A stretch of DNA of 64,000 nucleotides from Flavobacterium crocinum (GTDB lineage Bacteria; Bacteroidota; Bacteroidia; Flavobacteriales; Flavobacteriaceae), in assembly GCF_003122385.1 (NCBI RefSeq), contig NZ_CP029255.1, positions 3,906,001 to 3,970,000 of the forward strand, read 5' to 3'. The notes beneath the pieces are model-generated. The model ran no database searches. It had not been told where the DNA came from and worked only from the letters and a program-made list of their open reading frames with translations. Below are positions 1-8,129 of the stretch, one piece after another. Position numbers and translations under genes: made by a program. The stretch's first letter is position 1. Every line of letters begins with the position of its first letter.

Positions 1-41
1 CTTTGTGAAAGCATGTGTTTTTTAAAGATTTCCCTAAAAGA

Positions 42-75
42 AAAAGCCTTTAAACAATGATGTTTAAAGGCTTTT
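42..75. terminator. bidirectional intrinsic terminator
   Basis: A perfect 15-bp stem (42-56 with 61-75) closes on a 4-nt loop, with A-runs on the left and T-runs on the right. It can end transcripts from both sides. The gene it serves lies left of the window. Confidence 0.6.
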
Positions 76-495
76 GGCTTTTAAGTTTTCTTTTGGAACG
101 CCTACTGGCCGAGTTTGCTTTTCATTTTTTGATATATGGATTATAAGCTAGTAATGATTCGAACTTAAGGCTTCAAGTGATTGTTAGACGGTGTTTTCGG
201 TTTTATTTTGAAATAGGTGCGCCGATTCTGCACCTGGAGAAAGGAGCGGTAATTTAGTTGGAGCCTCTTACTGCTGAAGAATATCATAAATGAGAAGGAT
301 TATCTCAGGCCCACTACATTGCCTTCAAGCTTTTCAAATTTTTTCAAGCTCTCTTGTCATAGTCATTTTATGTCCGTTATTTAAACTTTTTAGACTGTAT
401 TTCCAATAGATATTTTATAAAACCTTCCAGTGAAATTGTAATATTTTTACAGCTGGTGTTTTTTAAATCTAGGATAAAATTTAAAAACGAAGATT
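76..495. other. gene-poor leader before the Ku fragment
   Basis: No credible coding frame is visible in this 420-base stretch. The composition is mixed and the sequence looks like decayed accessory DNA. I see no tRNA, repeat or clear promoter in it. Confidence 0.4.
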
Positions 496-699
496 ATGAG
501 ATCAATATGGACAGGTTCGGTGAGTTTTGGATTGATAAATATTCCAATCAAGATCTTTTCAGCAGTAGAACAGAGCAGTCTGGATATGGACATGCTGGAT
601 AAAAAGGGGCATGCCGATATCAAATTCAGACGTGCAAATGAAGAAACGGGCAAAGAAGCCGATTTTGCCAAATTTGCAGCGCTTTTTTTAAAAAATTAG
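496..699 (+). pseudogene. truncated Ku protein (N-terminal fragment)
   Basis: Intact bacterial Ku is a homodimer of roughly 260-300 residues that binds DNA ends and recruits LigD for non-homologous end joining. This 67-residue frame starts with the typical Ku N-terminus ([19 protein letters not shown], then [11 protein letters not shown] and a TGKE segment). Ku-like sequence stops near residue 57, the last residues look unrelated, and a stop follows. The rest of the beta-barrel and the C-terminal arm are missing, and no ligD lies nearby. What remains cannot encircle DNA. I read it as a deletion relic inside an accessory region; a functional short peptide is very unlikely. Confidence 0.85.
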
Positions 700-837
700 C
701 CGTATATTTGCTTTTCACCATACATCAAGACATAATTCTATCGTTTGCCTATTTGCAGAGCCTTATTGATTCTTTAACCATAACTCCTGCAGATTGCCAA
801 GGCCCCCTTGCCTTGGACTGCCCTAAATGTGAAAGCG

Positions 838-1284
838 ATGGCACATCAGAATACCCCTAAAATTATTTATCACGCAGATGACGATGAAGACGACAGGCTG
901 CTGTTTTTGGATGCTCTGGAGGATTTAAGCCTTCCTGCTGTGGTCCAGGGCGCCCGCGACGGGCAGGAACTGCTCCATACCCTTGACAAGAACAAGGGCC
1001 GCCTGCCTGATATGATTTTTCTGGACATCAATATGCCGATCAAGAACGGATTTGACTGCCTTGCGGAAATCCGCAGAAGGGAGGATGCCCTGAAAGAAGT
1101 GAGGATCATTATGCTCTCCACAAGCAAAAGCCCCGATAATATCGAGCTCTGCCATAAGCTCGGCGCTGATTTCTATGCCGTCAAGCCAAGCAGCTTTCAG
1201 GGGCTCAAGGACCTTTTGCAGAAAGTATTTGAGATGGACTGGGGAAGCGTGCAGAAAAGCGGCAGCAGATTTCTGCTTGTCTGA
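838..1284 (+). CDS. single-domain response regulator (REC only)
   Basis: The product is a 148-residue CheY-like receiver domain without an output domain. The acidic cluster HADDDEDD, the phospho-acceptor Asp in MIFLDINMP, the LST switch position and the conserved Lys in AVKPSS are all visible. I chose the ATG at 838; an in-frame TTG at 808 would add ten uncharacteristic residues. Such proteins usually relay phosphate from a hybrid or orphan kinase, but no kinase is adjacent. G+C is about 50% in a sampled line, well above the ~35% of backbone genes, which suggests acquisition or a different lineage origin. A possible -7 box (TATATTTG) sits at 703-710. Confidence 0.85.
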   Translation: MAHQNTPKIIYHADDDEDDRLLFLDALEDLSLPAVVQGARDGQELLHTLDKNKGRLPDMIFLDINMPIKNGFDCLAEIRRREDALKEVRIIMLSTSKSPDNIELCHKLGADFYAVKPSSFQGLKDLLQKVFEMDWGSVQKSGSRFLLV

Positions 1285-1356
1285 TATATCAGATAAGGTG
1301 CTGTCTGCAGCAAATCATAAATCAATCCATTTTTCGGCAGGTCTTCTACTAGCCGG

Positions 1357-1650
1357 CTAATGACCTGTTTCTTGAATGCTATTTTCTTCTGCTGGCATAG
1401 CTTGTTCTGCTGAAGGATTCTCCTGGGATGCTGCAGAATTCAGTTGCGGCGTTTTTTTCATGAGAAGATAAAAATCCCTCAGGTGCCACCACGCGGGGCA
1501 TCTCTCCACAGGTCCGCTGAAGTTTCTGATGGTCAAATAGCAGCTCCTTAGGAATACCTGGGTATCGGTGATATTGGCCCACTCGGTAAGTCTTACTTCT
1601 TTCGGAGGCGGATTATGCTCAAAATATCTTTTTATCTCTTCAGGGTTCAT
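1357..1650 (-). CDS. DUF6965-like small protein
   Basis: This 97-residue protein begins MNPEEIKRYFEHNPPPKEV and contains NITDTQVFLRSCYLTI followed by CPAWWHLRDFYLL, the pattern I associate with the Bacteroidetes DUF6965 family of unknown function. The last ~30 residues are a low-complexity, acidic and polar tail rich in Ala, Gln and Glu. No signal peptide or membrane segment is visible, so it is probably cytosolic. It converges with the receiver-domain gene ending at 1284. These small proteins often occur in flavobacterial accessory regions. The family name is from memory; the reading frame itself looks genuine. Confidence 0.7.
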   Translation of the reverse strand: MNPEEIKRYFEHNPPPKEVRLTEWANITDTQVFLRSCYLTIRNFSGPVERCPAWWHLRDFYLLMKKTPQLNSAASQENPSAEQAMPAEENSIQETGH

Positions 1651-1771
1651 AGGGCAAAATTAGGCAAAAAGTGATGTCCTGTCAAGGGATGCGGGGGAGC
1701 GGAGGCGGGTTTTTGAAGGTGTCGCTTCGCGTTTTTTTCAAGGGGTCTGGCGCACAGAGGACTGGCTGTCT

Positions 1772-1798
1772 GTTTATTTATTTATTTATTTATTTATT
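1772..1798. repeat. (TTTA)n microsatellite
   Basis: About six and a half tandem copies of TTTA lie in the intergenic space. Slippage could change copy number, but no gene starts close enough for obvious phase variation. Confidence 0.85.
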
Positions 1799-1870
1799 GA
1801 AGCGTTTATATGATGTTATTTTTTAGGGCTGGTTTTTAGGTTTAGTTTTTAGAGTTGGTTTTTTTTTTGG

Positions 1871-1952
1871 AGCTTTTTCCCGCTATTCGCTGCAATCTTC
1901 TGCGCCGAACACCGGCGCAGAAGGATTTCCGCTGCTATCGGGGCTAGGGGCA
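1871..1952. repeat. flavobacterial dispersed palindromic repeat, copy 1
   Basis: Conserved ends (TTCCCGCT... and ...ATCGGGGCTA) flank a variable hairpin; here the hairpin is a perfect 11-bp stem, 1897-1907 with 1913-1923. An element with the same ends in the opposite orientation lies at 49083-49142. It is non-coding and resembles a mobile or REP-like intergenic element. Confidence 0.6.
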
Positions 1953-2040
1953 GCTGTATGGTGAGTTTTGTTTTTGGAGAGTTAAATATTGACATCTCTT
2001 TGCTTAATTAAAAATTACGAGTTGTCACTTAAAAAAAGAA

Positions 2041-2340
2041 ATGGCACCAATTCTCTTCAATTGGCGCCATTTGGCTTTGTGACCTCTACGGGACAAATTA
2101 CAATAAATTTTTTGGAAGATTTGAAGAGATTGGCGTACTACATGTAGTGTCTGTCTTTCATTGGCTATATTATTTTGGTTTAGATGTACCGTTGGGGATT
2201 GATGTAAAAATTATACAAACTCAATTGATTCATAGCATTAAACAAATATAAATTTACAAATTTTATCAAGGATTAAAAAAAATGTTTTAGTTAGGGTAGG
2301 ATTGTTTTTCTTCAGCTTTATGAATTACTCTCAGATTTTT
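2041..2340. repeat. tRNA-associated direct repeat, copy A (decayed)
   Basis: This ~300-bp segment begins with a mutated copy (two mismatches) of the tRNA-Arg terminator hairpin (2041-2053 with 2058-2070). Next comes a complementary copy of the last ~15 bases of the tRNA gene (about 2079-2094). The following ~240 bases match the segment at 4088-4396 at roughly three bases in four by eye. It holds no gene and is read as a relict integration junction. Confidence 0.65.
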
Positions 2341-2639
2341 TATATTAATGATTTTTAGGAGCGTTTCCAGCTATCAGTACCAATCTTTTGTCTCGATGTA
2401 AAAGAATTTGTGTTGCTATTAGGACCAAAAAAATTGATGTATGTTTTGTGATAAATAGAGGAATGTCAGCAATTTGCCGTCTTTCGGAAACATTAAAATG
2501 TTTGCTAATTGGTTATCCTAAATAAGTTTTTCGTAAAAGCAATAAGCCCGAAACAAATCGGGCCTATCGTCTTCAAATTTAATTGTAATTCTAAAATTTT
2601 TGATGCATCGTAATTAAACTATTTTTTTTTTTTGCAATG
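2341..2639. other. non-coding spacer with weak hairpin
   Basis: The only structure seen is a 6-bp hairpin (2546-2551 with 2558-2563) followed leftward by a modest T-rich stretch. It may terminate the leftward CMD operon. No coding frame is credible. Confidence 0.4.
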
Positions 2640-3119
2640 TTATGCAAGACTTTCTCCTATACGGAGATGGGTGCTGAGAACAACCCTGTTCCAAAGATTG
2701 ATTGTAATTACGGCCGTTATTATATCTGCTATCTGGCTTTCACTGAAATACTGCAAGGCCTTTGTATAGGTTTCATCCGTTAATCCATTCTCATGGATTA
2801 ATGTTATTTCTTCAGTTACAGCAAGAACTGCTTTTTCCTCTTCTGTAAAAATGTCCCCAGCTTCCTTCCAGGCACTCAAGAGAAAAATACGCTGGTTTGA
2901 CTCGCCGTTTTTAACGGCGTCCTGGGTGTGGATGTTGATGCAGTATGCACAGCCGTTAATCTGCGAGGCACGTATCTTTATGAGTTCTTTGGCTGTCTTG
3001 GATATGGAAATCTTTGAAAGGTAGCTTTCAAGGCCGATCATCGCTTTCAGTGCATCTGGAGCGGCCTGCTTAATGTTAAGTCGTTTTTGCATTGTATTAT
3101 TATTTTTAAATTGTTCCAT
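2640..3119 (-). CDS. carboxymuconolactone decarboxylase / AhpD-like protein
   Basis: The 159-residue product has the AhpD-type redox motif CAYCINIH (Cys57, Cys60, His64) preceded by ELIKIRASQINGC. That matches the CMD family of peroxidase-like proteins with a proton-relay and disulfide centre. Length and single-domain layout fit family members of about 150 residues. An alternative start is Met10. No export signal is visible, so it is likely cytosolic. It lies 41 bp downstream of a Crp/Fnr-type regulator on the same strand, a pairing that suggests oxidant- or electrophile-responsive expression (inference). The physiological substrate cannot be read from the sequence. Confidence 0.88.
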   Translation of the reverse strand: MEQFKNNNTMQKRLNIKQAAPDALKAMIGLESYLSKISISKTAKELIKIRASQINGCAYCINIHTQDAVKNGESNQRIFLLSAWKEAGDIFTEEEKAVLAVTEEITLIHENGLTDETYTKALQYFSESQIADIITAVITINLWNRVVLSTHLRIGESLA

Positions 3120-3160
3120 GCAAAATTGAACAATAAGGAAAGGAAAAAACTTAAACTGGT

Positions 3161-3736
3161 TTAAGAAAGAAGCCTTTTGCGTATTTCGCTCAAGTATTCG
3201 GGTGTGAATCCTAGATAGGAAGCAATCAGGTATTGGGGAACGCGCTGGATGAATTCGGGGTGGTTTCTGACTGCCTGGAAATAAAACTCTTCCTTAGAGA
3301 ACGAGAAAAGGAATTTAATGCGTTTTTGGGCCGCCGCATATGCCCTCTGGTAAACAAAACGGAAATAGCGCTCCATTACCGGAAACTCTTCCAGCAACTT
3401 CTGCTGCTTCTCCAAAGTGATGTAAAGCAATGTTGATTTCTCTACTGCCTGAATATAAAATTCTGTCGCGAGCTGGTTCTCGTAGGCAAAGTTATCGGTA
3501 AGCCACCATGTTTCTATGGCAAATTCCGTGGTTTGTTCGGTACCTTTCTCGTTAATATAAAACTTTCTAAGCAGGCCGTCCAAAACAAAATAATGATGCC
3601 GGCAGATCTGTCCCTCCTTTAGAAGGTTCTCTTTTTTATAAGTTTCTTTAATGTCGAAGAATTTTTTGATCTGCTCAAAGTCATTGTCTGAGACCTGTGC
3701 AAATTTGGCTATATGGTTTTTGAGTATATTGGACAT
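3161..3736 (-). CDS. Crp/Fnr-family transcriptional regulator
   Basis: The 191-residue protein has an N-terminal cyclic-nucleotide-binding-like beta barrel (about residues 20-115, with KENLLKEGQICRHHYFVLDGLLRKFY). A short C-terminal winged-helix region follows (about 145-190, QYLIASYLGFTPEYLSEIRKRL). This is the short Bacteroidetes Crp/Fnr type. The canonical Arg/Ser phosphate cassette for cAMP is not evident, so the ligand is unknown. It is transcribed just ahead of the CMD/AhpD-like gene and probably controls it. A -7-like box on the minus strand (complement of CAAATATA, 3814-3821) lies ~78 nt upstream of the start. Confidence 0.88.
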   Translation of the reverse strand: MSNILKNHIAKFAQVSDNDFEQIKKFFDIKETYKKENLLKEGQICRHHYFVLDGLLRKFYINEKGTEQTTEFAIETWWLTDNFAYENQLATEFYIQAVEKSTLLYITLEKQQKLLEEFPVMERYFRFVYQRAYAAAQKRIKFLFSFSKEEFYFQAVRNHPEFIQRVPQYLIASYLGFTPEYLSEIRKRLLS

Positions 3737-4087
3737 CTGGCGTAAATGACATATTGGTTTTGACTGTTTGGCCAGCTTTTTAATCGGAATGGCATCGCTG
3801 GCAGGCTCTTAAGCAAATATAGCAATAATATGCTTAGATACTTTTTGAAATCAGATTTCATTATTTGTCATTGAATAGTAATTGAAAGCAATTTGGAGAT
3901 TATATAGAGTCACTTTCTATTATATTCTGGGGGTTCGAATCCTGTTAGGTTATCGAGTGGCAAATCGACTATTTGTGCTGTTTTTTATATAGTATATACT
4001 TTGATGCAATTTGGCTATTGTTTGAAATAAAGAAAATAAAAGCAAAAATGATTGAAAGTTAGCGTATTTATTAGTGTAGATAAAAAA
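3737..4087. other. intergenic region with tRNA T-arm-like relic
   Basis: At about 3930-3950 on the + strand the sequence GGTTCGAATCCTGT resembles the T arm of the tRNA-Arg at 7940-8013, followed by AGGT as in its acceptor strand. The rest of a tRNA is absent, so this is at best a fragment, in the opposite orientation to the intact gene. Nothing else was recognised. Confidence 0.35.
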
Positions 4088-4396
4088 ATGGCGCCAATTG
4101 TCTTCAATTGGCGCCATTTGGCTTTCTAGTGACGGGGACAGGACAAATTACAACATCATTTTTGGATGATTTGAAGAAATTGGCTTTCTATATGTAGTGT
4201 CTGTCTTCCATTGGCTTTCTGCATTTGGTTTAGATGTCCTGTTGGGGATTGATGCAAAAATTATAAAAACTCAATTGGTTCATGCTGTAAACTAACATAC
4301 AATTCTACAAATATTAGGGAGGATTTGCGAAAGATTGTTATACTTTACTGTAGAGTTGTCTTTCTTTGGCTCTACGAATTACTGTCTGGAGTTTAA
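4088..4396. repeat. tRNA-associated direct repeat, copy B (decayed)
   Basis: This copy opens with an intact tRNA-Arg terminator hairpin (4088-4100 with 4105-4117). A degenerate copy of the tRNA 3' end follows (TCCTGTCCCCGTCAC on the minus strand, against TCCTGTCGAGGTCAC in the gene), and then a long tract similar to 2095-2340. Copies A and B flank the regulator/CMD pair. Confidence 0.65.
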
Positions 4397-4856
4397 AAAT
4401 AAATCTTTTTATTTTTTTATATGGTTGGATAAGTCTTCCTTATATCTTATCCAGAAGAAGTAGTGGAATGGTTAGCTAAACTTATTTAATATTGTCATTA
4501 AAATTTTATGGTATAATAGTATCAAGTCGAGAGCAAAAATTGCCATGAGTTGGCATAAGTAGAAAACGATACTTAGACCCAATCTTGAGAGTTAAAGTTG
4601 TTGATGTTTAAATACTTGTGTCTAAAATGAATAAAATTAAAAAAAATATTGTAGCTTTAAACTGTATAAAAATGGATATTGTTTATTTCTTATTACAGCA
4701 TATAAGGTTTCGCCAACATCACTGACAGACTTTAACATCTTGCACTTTGGATTTCTATTCATTTTGACATTTTACTAAATATATTTACGTAAATAGTGAA
4801 GGAGAAATGATAAAATATGAAATAATAAAATTTGTAACCACTAATAAATTGCTATT
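4397..4856. other. AT-rich upstream region of the DUF1254 pair
   Basis: No gene is seen in these 460 bases. They precede the first DUF1254 gene and presumably carry its promoter, but no exact TAnnTTTG box was found at a suitable distance. Confidence 0.35.
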
Positions 4857-6308
4857 ATGAAAAACAAGTTTATTCTTTTACTATTAATTTTGTTAAGCTC
4901 AGCCTGCACCAAAAAGACCACAGTAAATGAGTCCGAGAACACAACTGCAAGTGACACTGCAATTTCCAATTTTAAGCCCGCAAATATTCAGGAACAGATT
5001 CTATATCAGCGCGGAATAGAAGCTGCTATTTGGGGCATGCCGGCAGTAAATTTTCAGCTGATGGCTGATGCTTTTTTTAAAATCAATGGAAAAGACAATC
5101 AGGTCGTAATCTGGCCAAAACTGTTGGACTGGAAAAATCAGACTTTGACTCCAAATCCGGACGTGATTTATTTAATGCCCTTTTTCAATACAGAAAAAAC
5201 AGGACCAGTTGTGCTTGAAATTCCGCCTGCAGATGGTGGCGTATTTAATGGAAGCATTATGACCTATTGGCAGAATTCTCTTGAAGATGTTGGTCCCGGA
5301 GGAGTTGATAAAGGCAAGGGAGGGAAATACTTATTTCTTCCTCCAGGCTATGATAGGGGTAAAATCCCGTCGGGGTATATCCCATTACAGTCAGATACTT
5401 ATAGAGGTTATGCGCTGTTGAGATCCGTTTTGAAGAGCGGCAGTGCTGAGGATGTAGCCGCTGCTGTTGAGTATTCCAAACGTATAAAGGTTTATCCGTT
5501 AAGTGAGGCTTCAAAAAATCCAGCGACTGTTTTTGTGGATGCCAGCGAAAAAGTCTTTGACTCAGCTATTCCATATGATATCAGTTTTTATGAATCCTTA
5601 AACAGAATTGTACAATCTGAGCCTTGGCTGGAAAGGGACAGGGCCCAGATTGATATTCTAAAAACGGTTGGCATACAACGAGGAAAATCTTTTAATCCTG
5701 ATGCTAGAACTAAAGAGATTCTTACAGCATCAGTGAAGGCAGCGAGAGAATGGCTGAATGTCAATCTTGAGGCTATGCCTCCTTTTTATAGAGATACACA
5801 CTGGGTTTTTCCTGCGACGAAAGATTTTGCTGATAATATTAAAAATAACTATGATGTTGCTGAATCCTATCCAGTAGACAACAGGGGCCTTGTATATATG
5901 ATCATTTTTTTCAGTGCCAAGCATATTGGAGAATCCCAGTATTATCTGATACAGATTGTCGATAAGCAGGGAAATGTTTTAGATGGAAAAAGTTCTTATA
6001 AACTCCACGTGCCTGCCAATGTGCCGGTAAAACAATATTGGTCAATGACGGTTTACAATCGTGAAACCCATACTTTCATTAAAAATGCCAAGCGTGTAGG
6101 TCGCTCTTCACAGAGTCCCGGGCTTAAAACCAACAGCGACGGTTCTGTAGACCTTTATTTTGGCCCAGAAGCGCCTGAATCCGGCGAATCGAATTGGATT
6201 CCAACGGATCCTAAAGGAAAATTTGAAATTTTAGCACGTTTTTACGGTCCTACTCCGAAGCTGTATGATCAGAGCTGGAAATTAAATGACGTTGAAAAAA
6301 TCAAATAA
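4857..6308 (+). CDS. DUF1254/DUF1214 lipoprotein, first of pair
   Basis: This 483-residue protein has a lipoprotein signal (LSSAC, lipidated Cys17), so it should be anchored in an envelope membrane. An N-terminal DUF1254 region lies around residues 50-190 (GIEAAIWGMPAVNFQLM, NPDVIYLMPFFNTEKTGPVV) and a DUF1214 region around 350-470 (YWSMTVYNRETHTFI, SDGSVDLYFGPEAP). The family is widespread but biochemically uncharacterised. The second DUF1254 gene starts 29 bp downstream, so they are probably co-transcribed. G+C (~45% in a sampled line) exceeds the backbone. The pair probably arose by duplication or is a two-subunit envelope unit; both are inference. Confidence 0.88.
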   Translation: MKNKFILLLLILLSSACTKKTTVNESENTTASDTAISNFKPANIQEQILYQRGIEAAIWGMPAVNFQLMADAFFKINGKDNQVVIWPKLLDWKNQTLTPNPDVIYLMPFFNTEKTGPVVLEIPPADGGVFNGSIMTYWQNSLEDVGPGGVDKGKGGKYLFLPPGYDRGKIPSGYIPLQSDTYRGYALLRSVLKSGSAEDVAAAVEYSKRIKVYPLSEASKNPATVFVDASEKVFDSAIPYDISFYESLNRIVQSEPWLERDRAQIDILKTVGIQRGKSFNPDARTKEILTASVKAAREWLNVNLEAMPPFYRDTHWVFPATKDFADNIKNNYDVAESYPVDNRGLVYMIIFFSAKHIGESQYYLIQIVDKQGNVLDGKSSYKLHVPANVPVKQYWSMTVYNRETHTFIKNAKRVGRSSQSPGLKTNSDGSVDLYFGPEAPESGESNWIPTDPKGKFEILARFYGPTPKLYDQSWKLNDVEKIK

Positions 6309-6337
6309 TTAAGGGGTTATTTTTTAAAATTTTAAGG

Positions 6338-7831
6338 ATGAAGAATAAACTGATTTTGATGATTGCAATTCTTGCACTGGCATCCTGCAATCAGAATAAA
6401 GGCGATAAAAATGGAGCATTATCTTCTGAAGAAACTAATGCTGATACTGAAGGCAAATTTTCAGATTCACTGCCTCCTGGCCCAGATGTAAATGTGAAGA
6501 TTACAGAATCTTATGCAAGACAGGTCGCAAGAGATGCCTATTTCTGGGCATGGCCGATGGAAAACATCTATAACCGCCGCCTTGCTTTCAAGCAGTCGCC
6601 TAAAGTCGGCCTTATGAATGGCGTACTGCCATTTGCGCCATTAAATTCTTTGGCAATGCTTCATGATTATATCAAGCCTGAGCAGCGCTGGGTAGCCTGT
6701 CCGAATCAGGATGTGGTTTATGGAGCGGCCATTGCCGCCCTTGATGAAACTCCGGTTGTAATTCAGGTTCCGGATTTCGGCGAGCGCTTCTGGGTATATC
6801 AGGTGGTGGATCTGCGCACAGATGCTTTTGCGCAGCTTGGGAAGATGTATGGCACGAAGCCTGGGTTTTACATGCTGGCGGGTCCCCAATGGAAAGGAAA
6901 GGTGCCTAAAGGAATCACTAAAGTATTCTATAGCAAGACAGGAACAGCCTTTATTGTACCTAGAGTTTTTCAGGATGATACGCCCTCAGATAAAAATGCA
7001 GTCCAGGCCATAATTAATTCTATTGATGTCTATGCGCTGGATAAATTTGACGGAAAAATGAAACAGCAGGACTGGAGCAGGCTTCCATCCTTAGGTTCGC
7101 CGACAAAAGATGGCGGATCTGAAGAAACGAAATGGGTCTTTCCGGATACCTTTTTCGACCAGCTTGCTGTGGTATTGAAAGACGCACCTCCATTACCCGG
7201 CGAGGAAGCTCGTTACGCACAGGTACTGGCTGTAATCGAAGCGGCAAAGAAAGATCCTGCATTGAAAAAAGCGATGATTGAGGAAGCCCATAAGGCAGAC
7301 AAGGAACTGGTTGATCCATTGCTGCAATTCCGCAATTGGGGAATACCTCTTGCAGGGAACTGGACCACTGCCGATAACTGTGCTGCTTTCGGAACGGATT
7401 ATTTCACACGTACAGCCATAGCAAAATCCAATATACTGGTAAATGCAGGAAAGGAAACAAAATATTTTTATCAGGATCTCGATTCAAAAGGAGTTAGACT
7501 GAATGGTTCTAAACAGTATACCCTGACATTTGCAAAAGGCAACCTCCCGCCTGTAGACGGCTTCTGGTCCCTCACGCTTTATGACGAGTATCACTTTTTC
7601 TATCCCAATGCCATAAAACGCTATTCAGTTGGAACCAAAAACAGGGATTTAAAGTATAATGCCGATGGCTCGCTTACCTTATACGTGCAGCATGCGGAGC
7701 CGCAAGGGGACAAAAAATCCAATTGGCTGCCGAGTCCTGCAAAAGATTTCTGTTTATATTTCAGATGCTACGGCCCAAAGCAGTCAGTTATTAAAAATCA
7801 ATGGACGCCTCCGTCTGTAGTAAAAATTTAA
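6338..7831 (+). CDS. DUF1254/DUF1214 lipoprotein, second of pair
   Basis: This 497-residue lipoprotein (LASC, Cys17) shares its architecture with the preceding gene. DUF1254 covers about residues 60-210 (ARDAYFWAWPMENIYNRR, CPNQDVVYGAAIAALDETPVV). DUF1214 covers about 380-490 (VDGFWSLTLYDEYHFF, ADGSLTLYVQHAEP). Apart from domain order the two proteins differ substantially, so this is not a recent duplicate. G+C approaches 50% in a sampled line. It is the last gene before the tRNA-Arg terminator, which faces it, so it sits exactly at the inferred integration junction. Function is unknown. Confidence 0.88.
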   Translation: MKNKLILMIAILALASCNQNKGDKNGALSSEETNADTEGKFSDSLPPGPDVNVKITESYARQVARDAYFWAWPMENIYNRRLAFKQSPKVGLMNGVLPFAPLNSLAMLHDYIKPEQRWVACPNQDVVYGAAIAALDETPVVIQVPDFGERFWVYQVVDLRTDAFAQLGKMYGTKPGFYMLAGPQWKGKVPKGITKVFYSKTGTAFIVPRVFQDDTPSDKNAVQAIINSIDVYALDKFDGKMKQQDWSRLPSLGSPTKDGGSEETKWVFPDTFFDQLAVVLKDAPPLPGEEARYAQVLAVIEAAKKDPALKKAMIEEAHKADKELVDPLLQFRNWGIPLAGNWTTADNCAAFGTDYFTRTAIAKSNILVNAGKETKYFYQDLDSKGVRLNGSKQYTLTFAKGNLPPVDGFWSLTLYDEYHFFYPNAIKRYSVGTKNRDLKYNADGSLTLYVQHAEPQGDKKSNWLPSPAKDFCLYFRCYGPKQSVIKNQWTPPSVVKI

Positions 7832-7898
7832 TTTCAGTTAAAAAGAGAAGATAAAAGAAAAAATTATTTTAAGATTATTGTATAGTAATACAAATAAA

Positions 7899-7932
7899 AA
7901 ATGGCGCCAATTGTCTTCAATTGGCGCCATTT
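7899..7932 (-). terminator. intrinsic terminator of tRNA-Arg
   Basis: A perfect stem (7901-7913 with 7918-7930, extended by A/T pairs) on a TCTT loop starts 8 nt past the tRNA 3' end. On the minus strand it is followed by a T-tract. Copies occur at 2041-2070 and 4088-4117. Confidence 0.85.
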
Positions 7933-7939
7933 GGCGTTG

Positions 7940-8013
7940 TGACCTCGACAGGATTCAAACCTGTAACCTTCTGAGCCGTAATCAGATGCGCTATTCAGTT
8001 GCGCCACGAGGCC
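7940..8013 (-). tRNA. tRNA-Arg (anticodon ACG)
   Basis: The 74-nt gene folds as a standard cloverleaf: acceptor GGCCTCG/CGAGGTC with one G-U pair, anticodon stem TCTGA/TCAGA around loop TTACGGC, and T arm ACAGG-TTTGAAT-CCTGT. The discriminator is A and CCA is not encoded. ACG decodes CGN arginine codons after A34 deamination. The 3' end faces the accessory region at 1-7900, a classic integrase target arrangement. Confidence 0.95.
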
Positions 8014-8017
8014 TGTT

Positions 8018-8051
8018 TTTGCTATCATTAAGCTAATTTTTTGTAGCTTTG
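8018..8051 (+). promoter_or_regulatory. candidate apt promoter
   Basis: A Bacteroidetes-type -7 box TAGCTTTG (8044-8051) lies 22 nt after a TTTG -33 box (8018-8021). It points at apt, giving a leader of about 70 nt. Confidence 0.45.
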
Positions 8052-8129
8052 TTGATTGCTTATTGCGGGTGCAAAGATAGACATAAATGTGAGATAAACA
8101 AGGAAAAAATAACAGAAAATTAAAAAAAA

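Noticed and set aside
870..1127. Antisense reading frame of 85 codons over the receiver-domain gene
   Set aside because: It is the complement of a clear REC domain, Ser/Arg-rich and without family features; a shadow of a GC-rich gene.
1655..1662. TAATTTTG box on the minus strand before the DUF6965-like gene
   Set aside because: It is only 4 nt from the start codon, so transcription would begin inside the gene; probably chance in AT-rich sequence.
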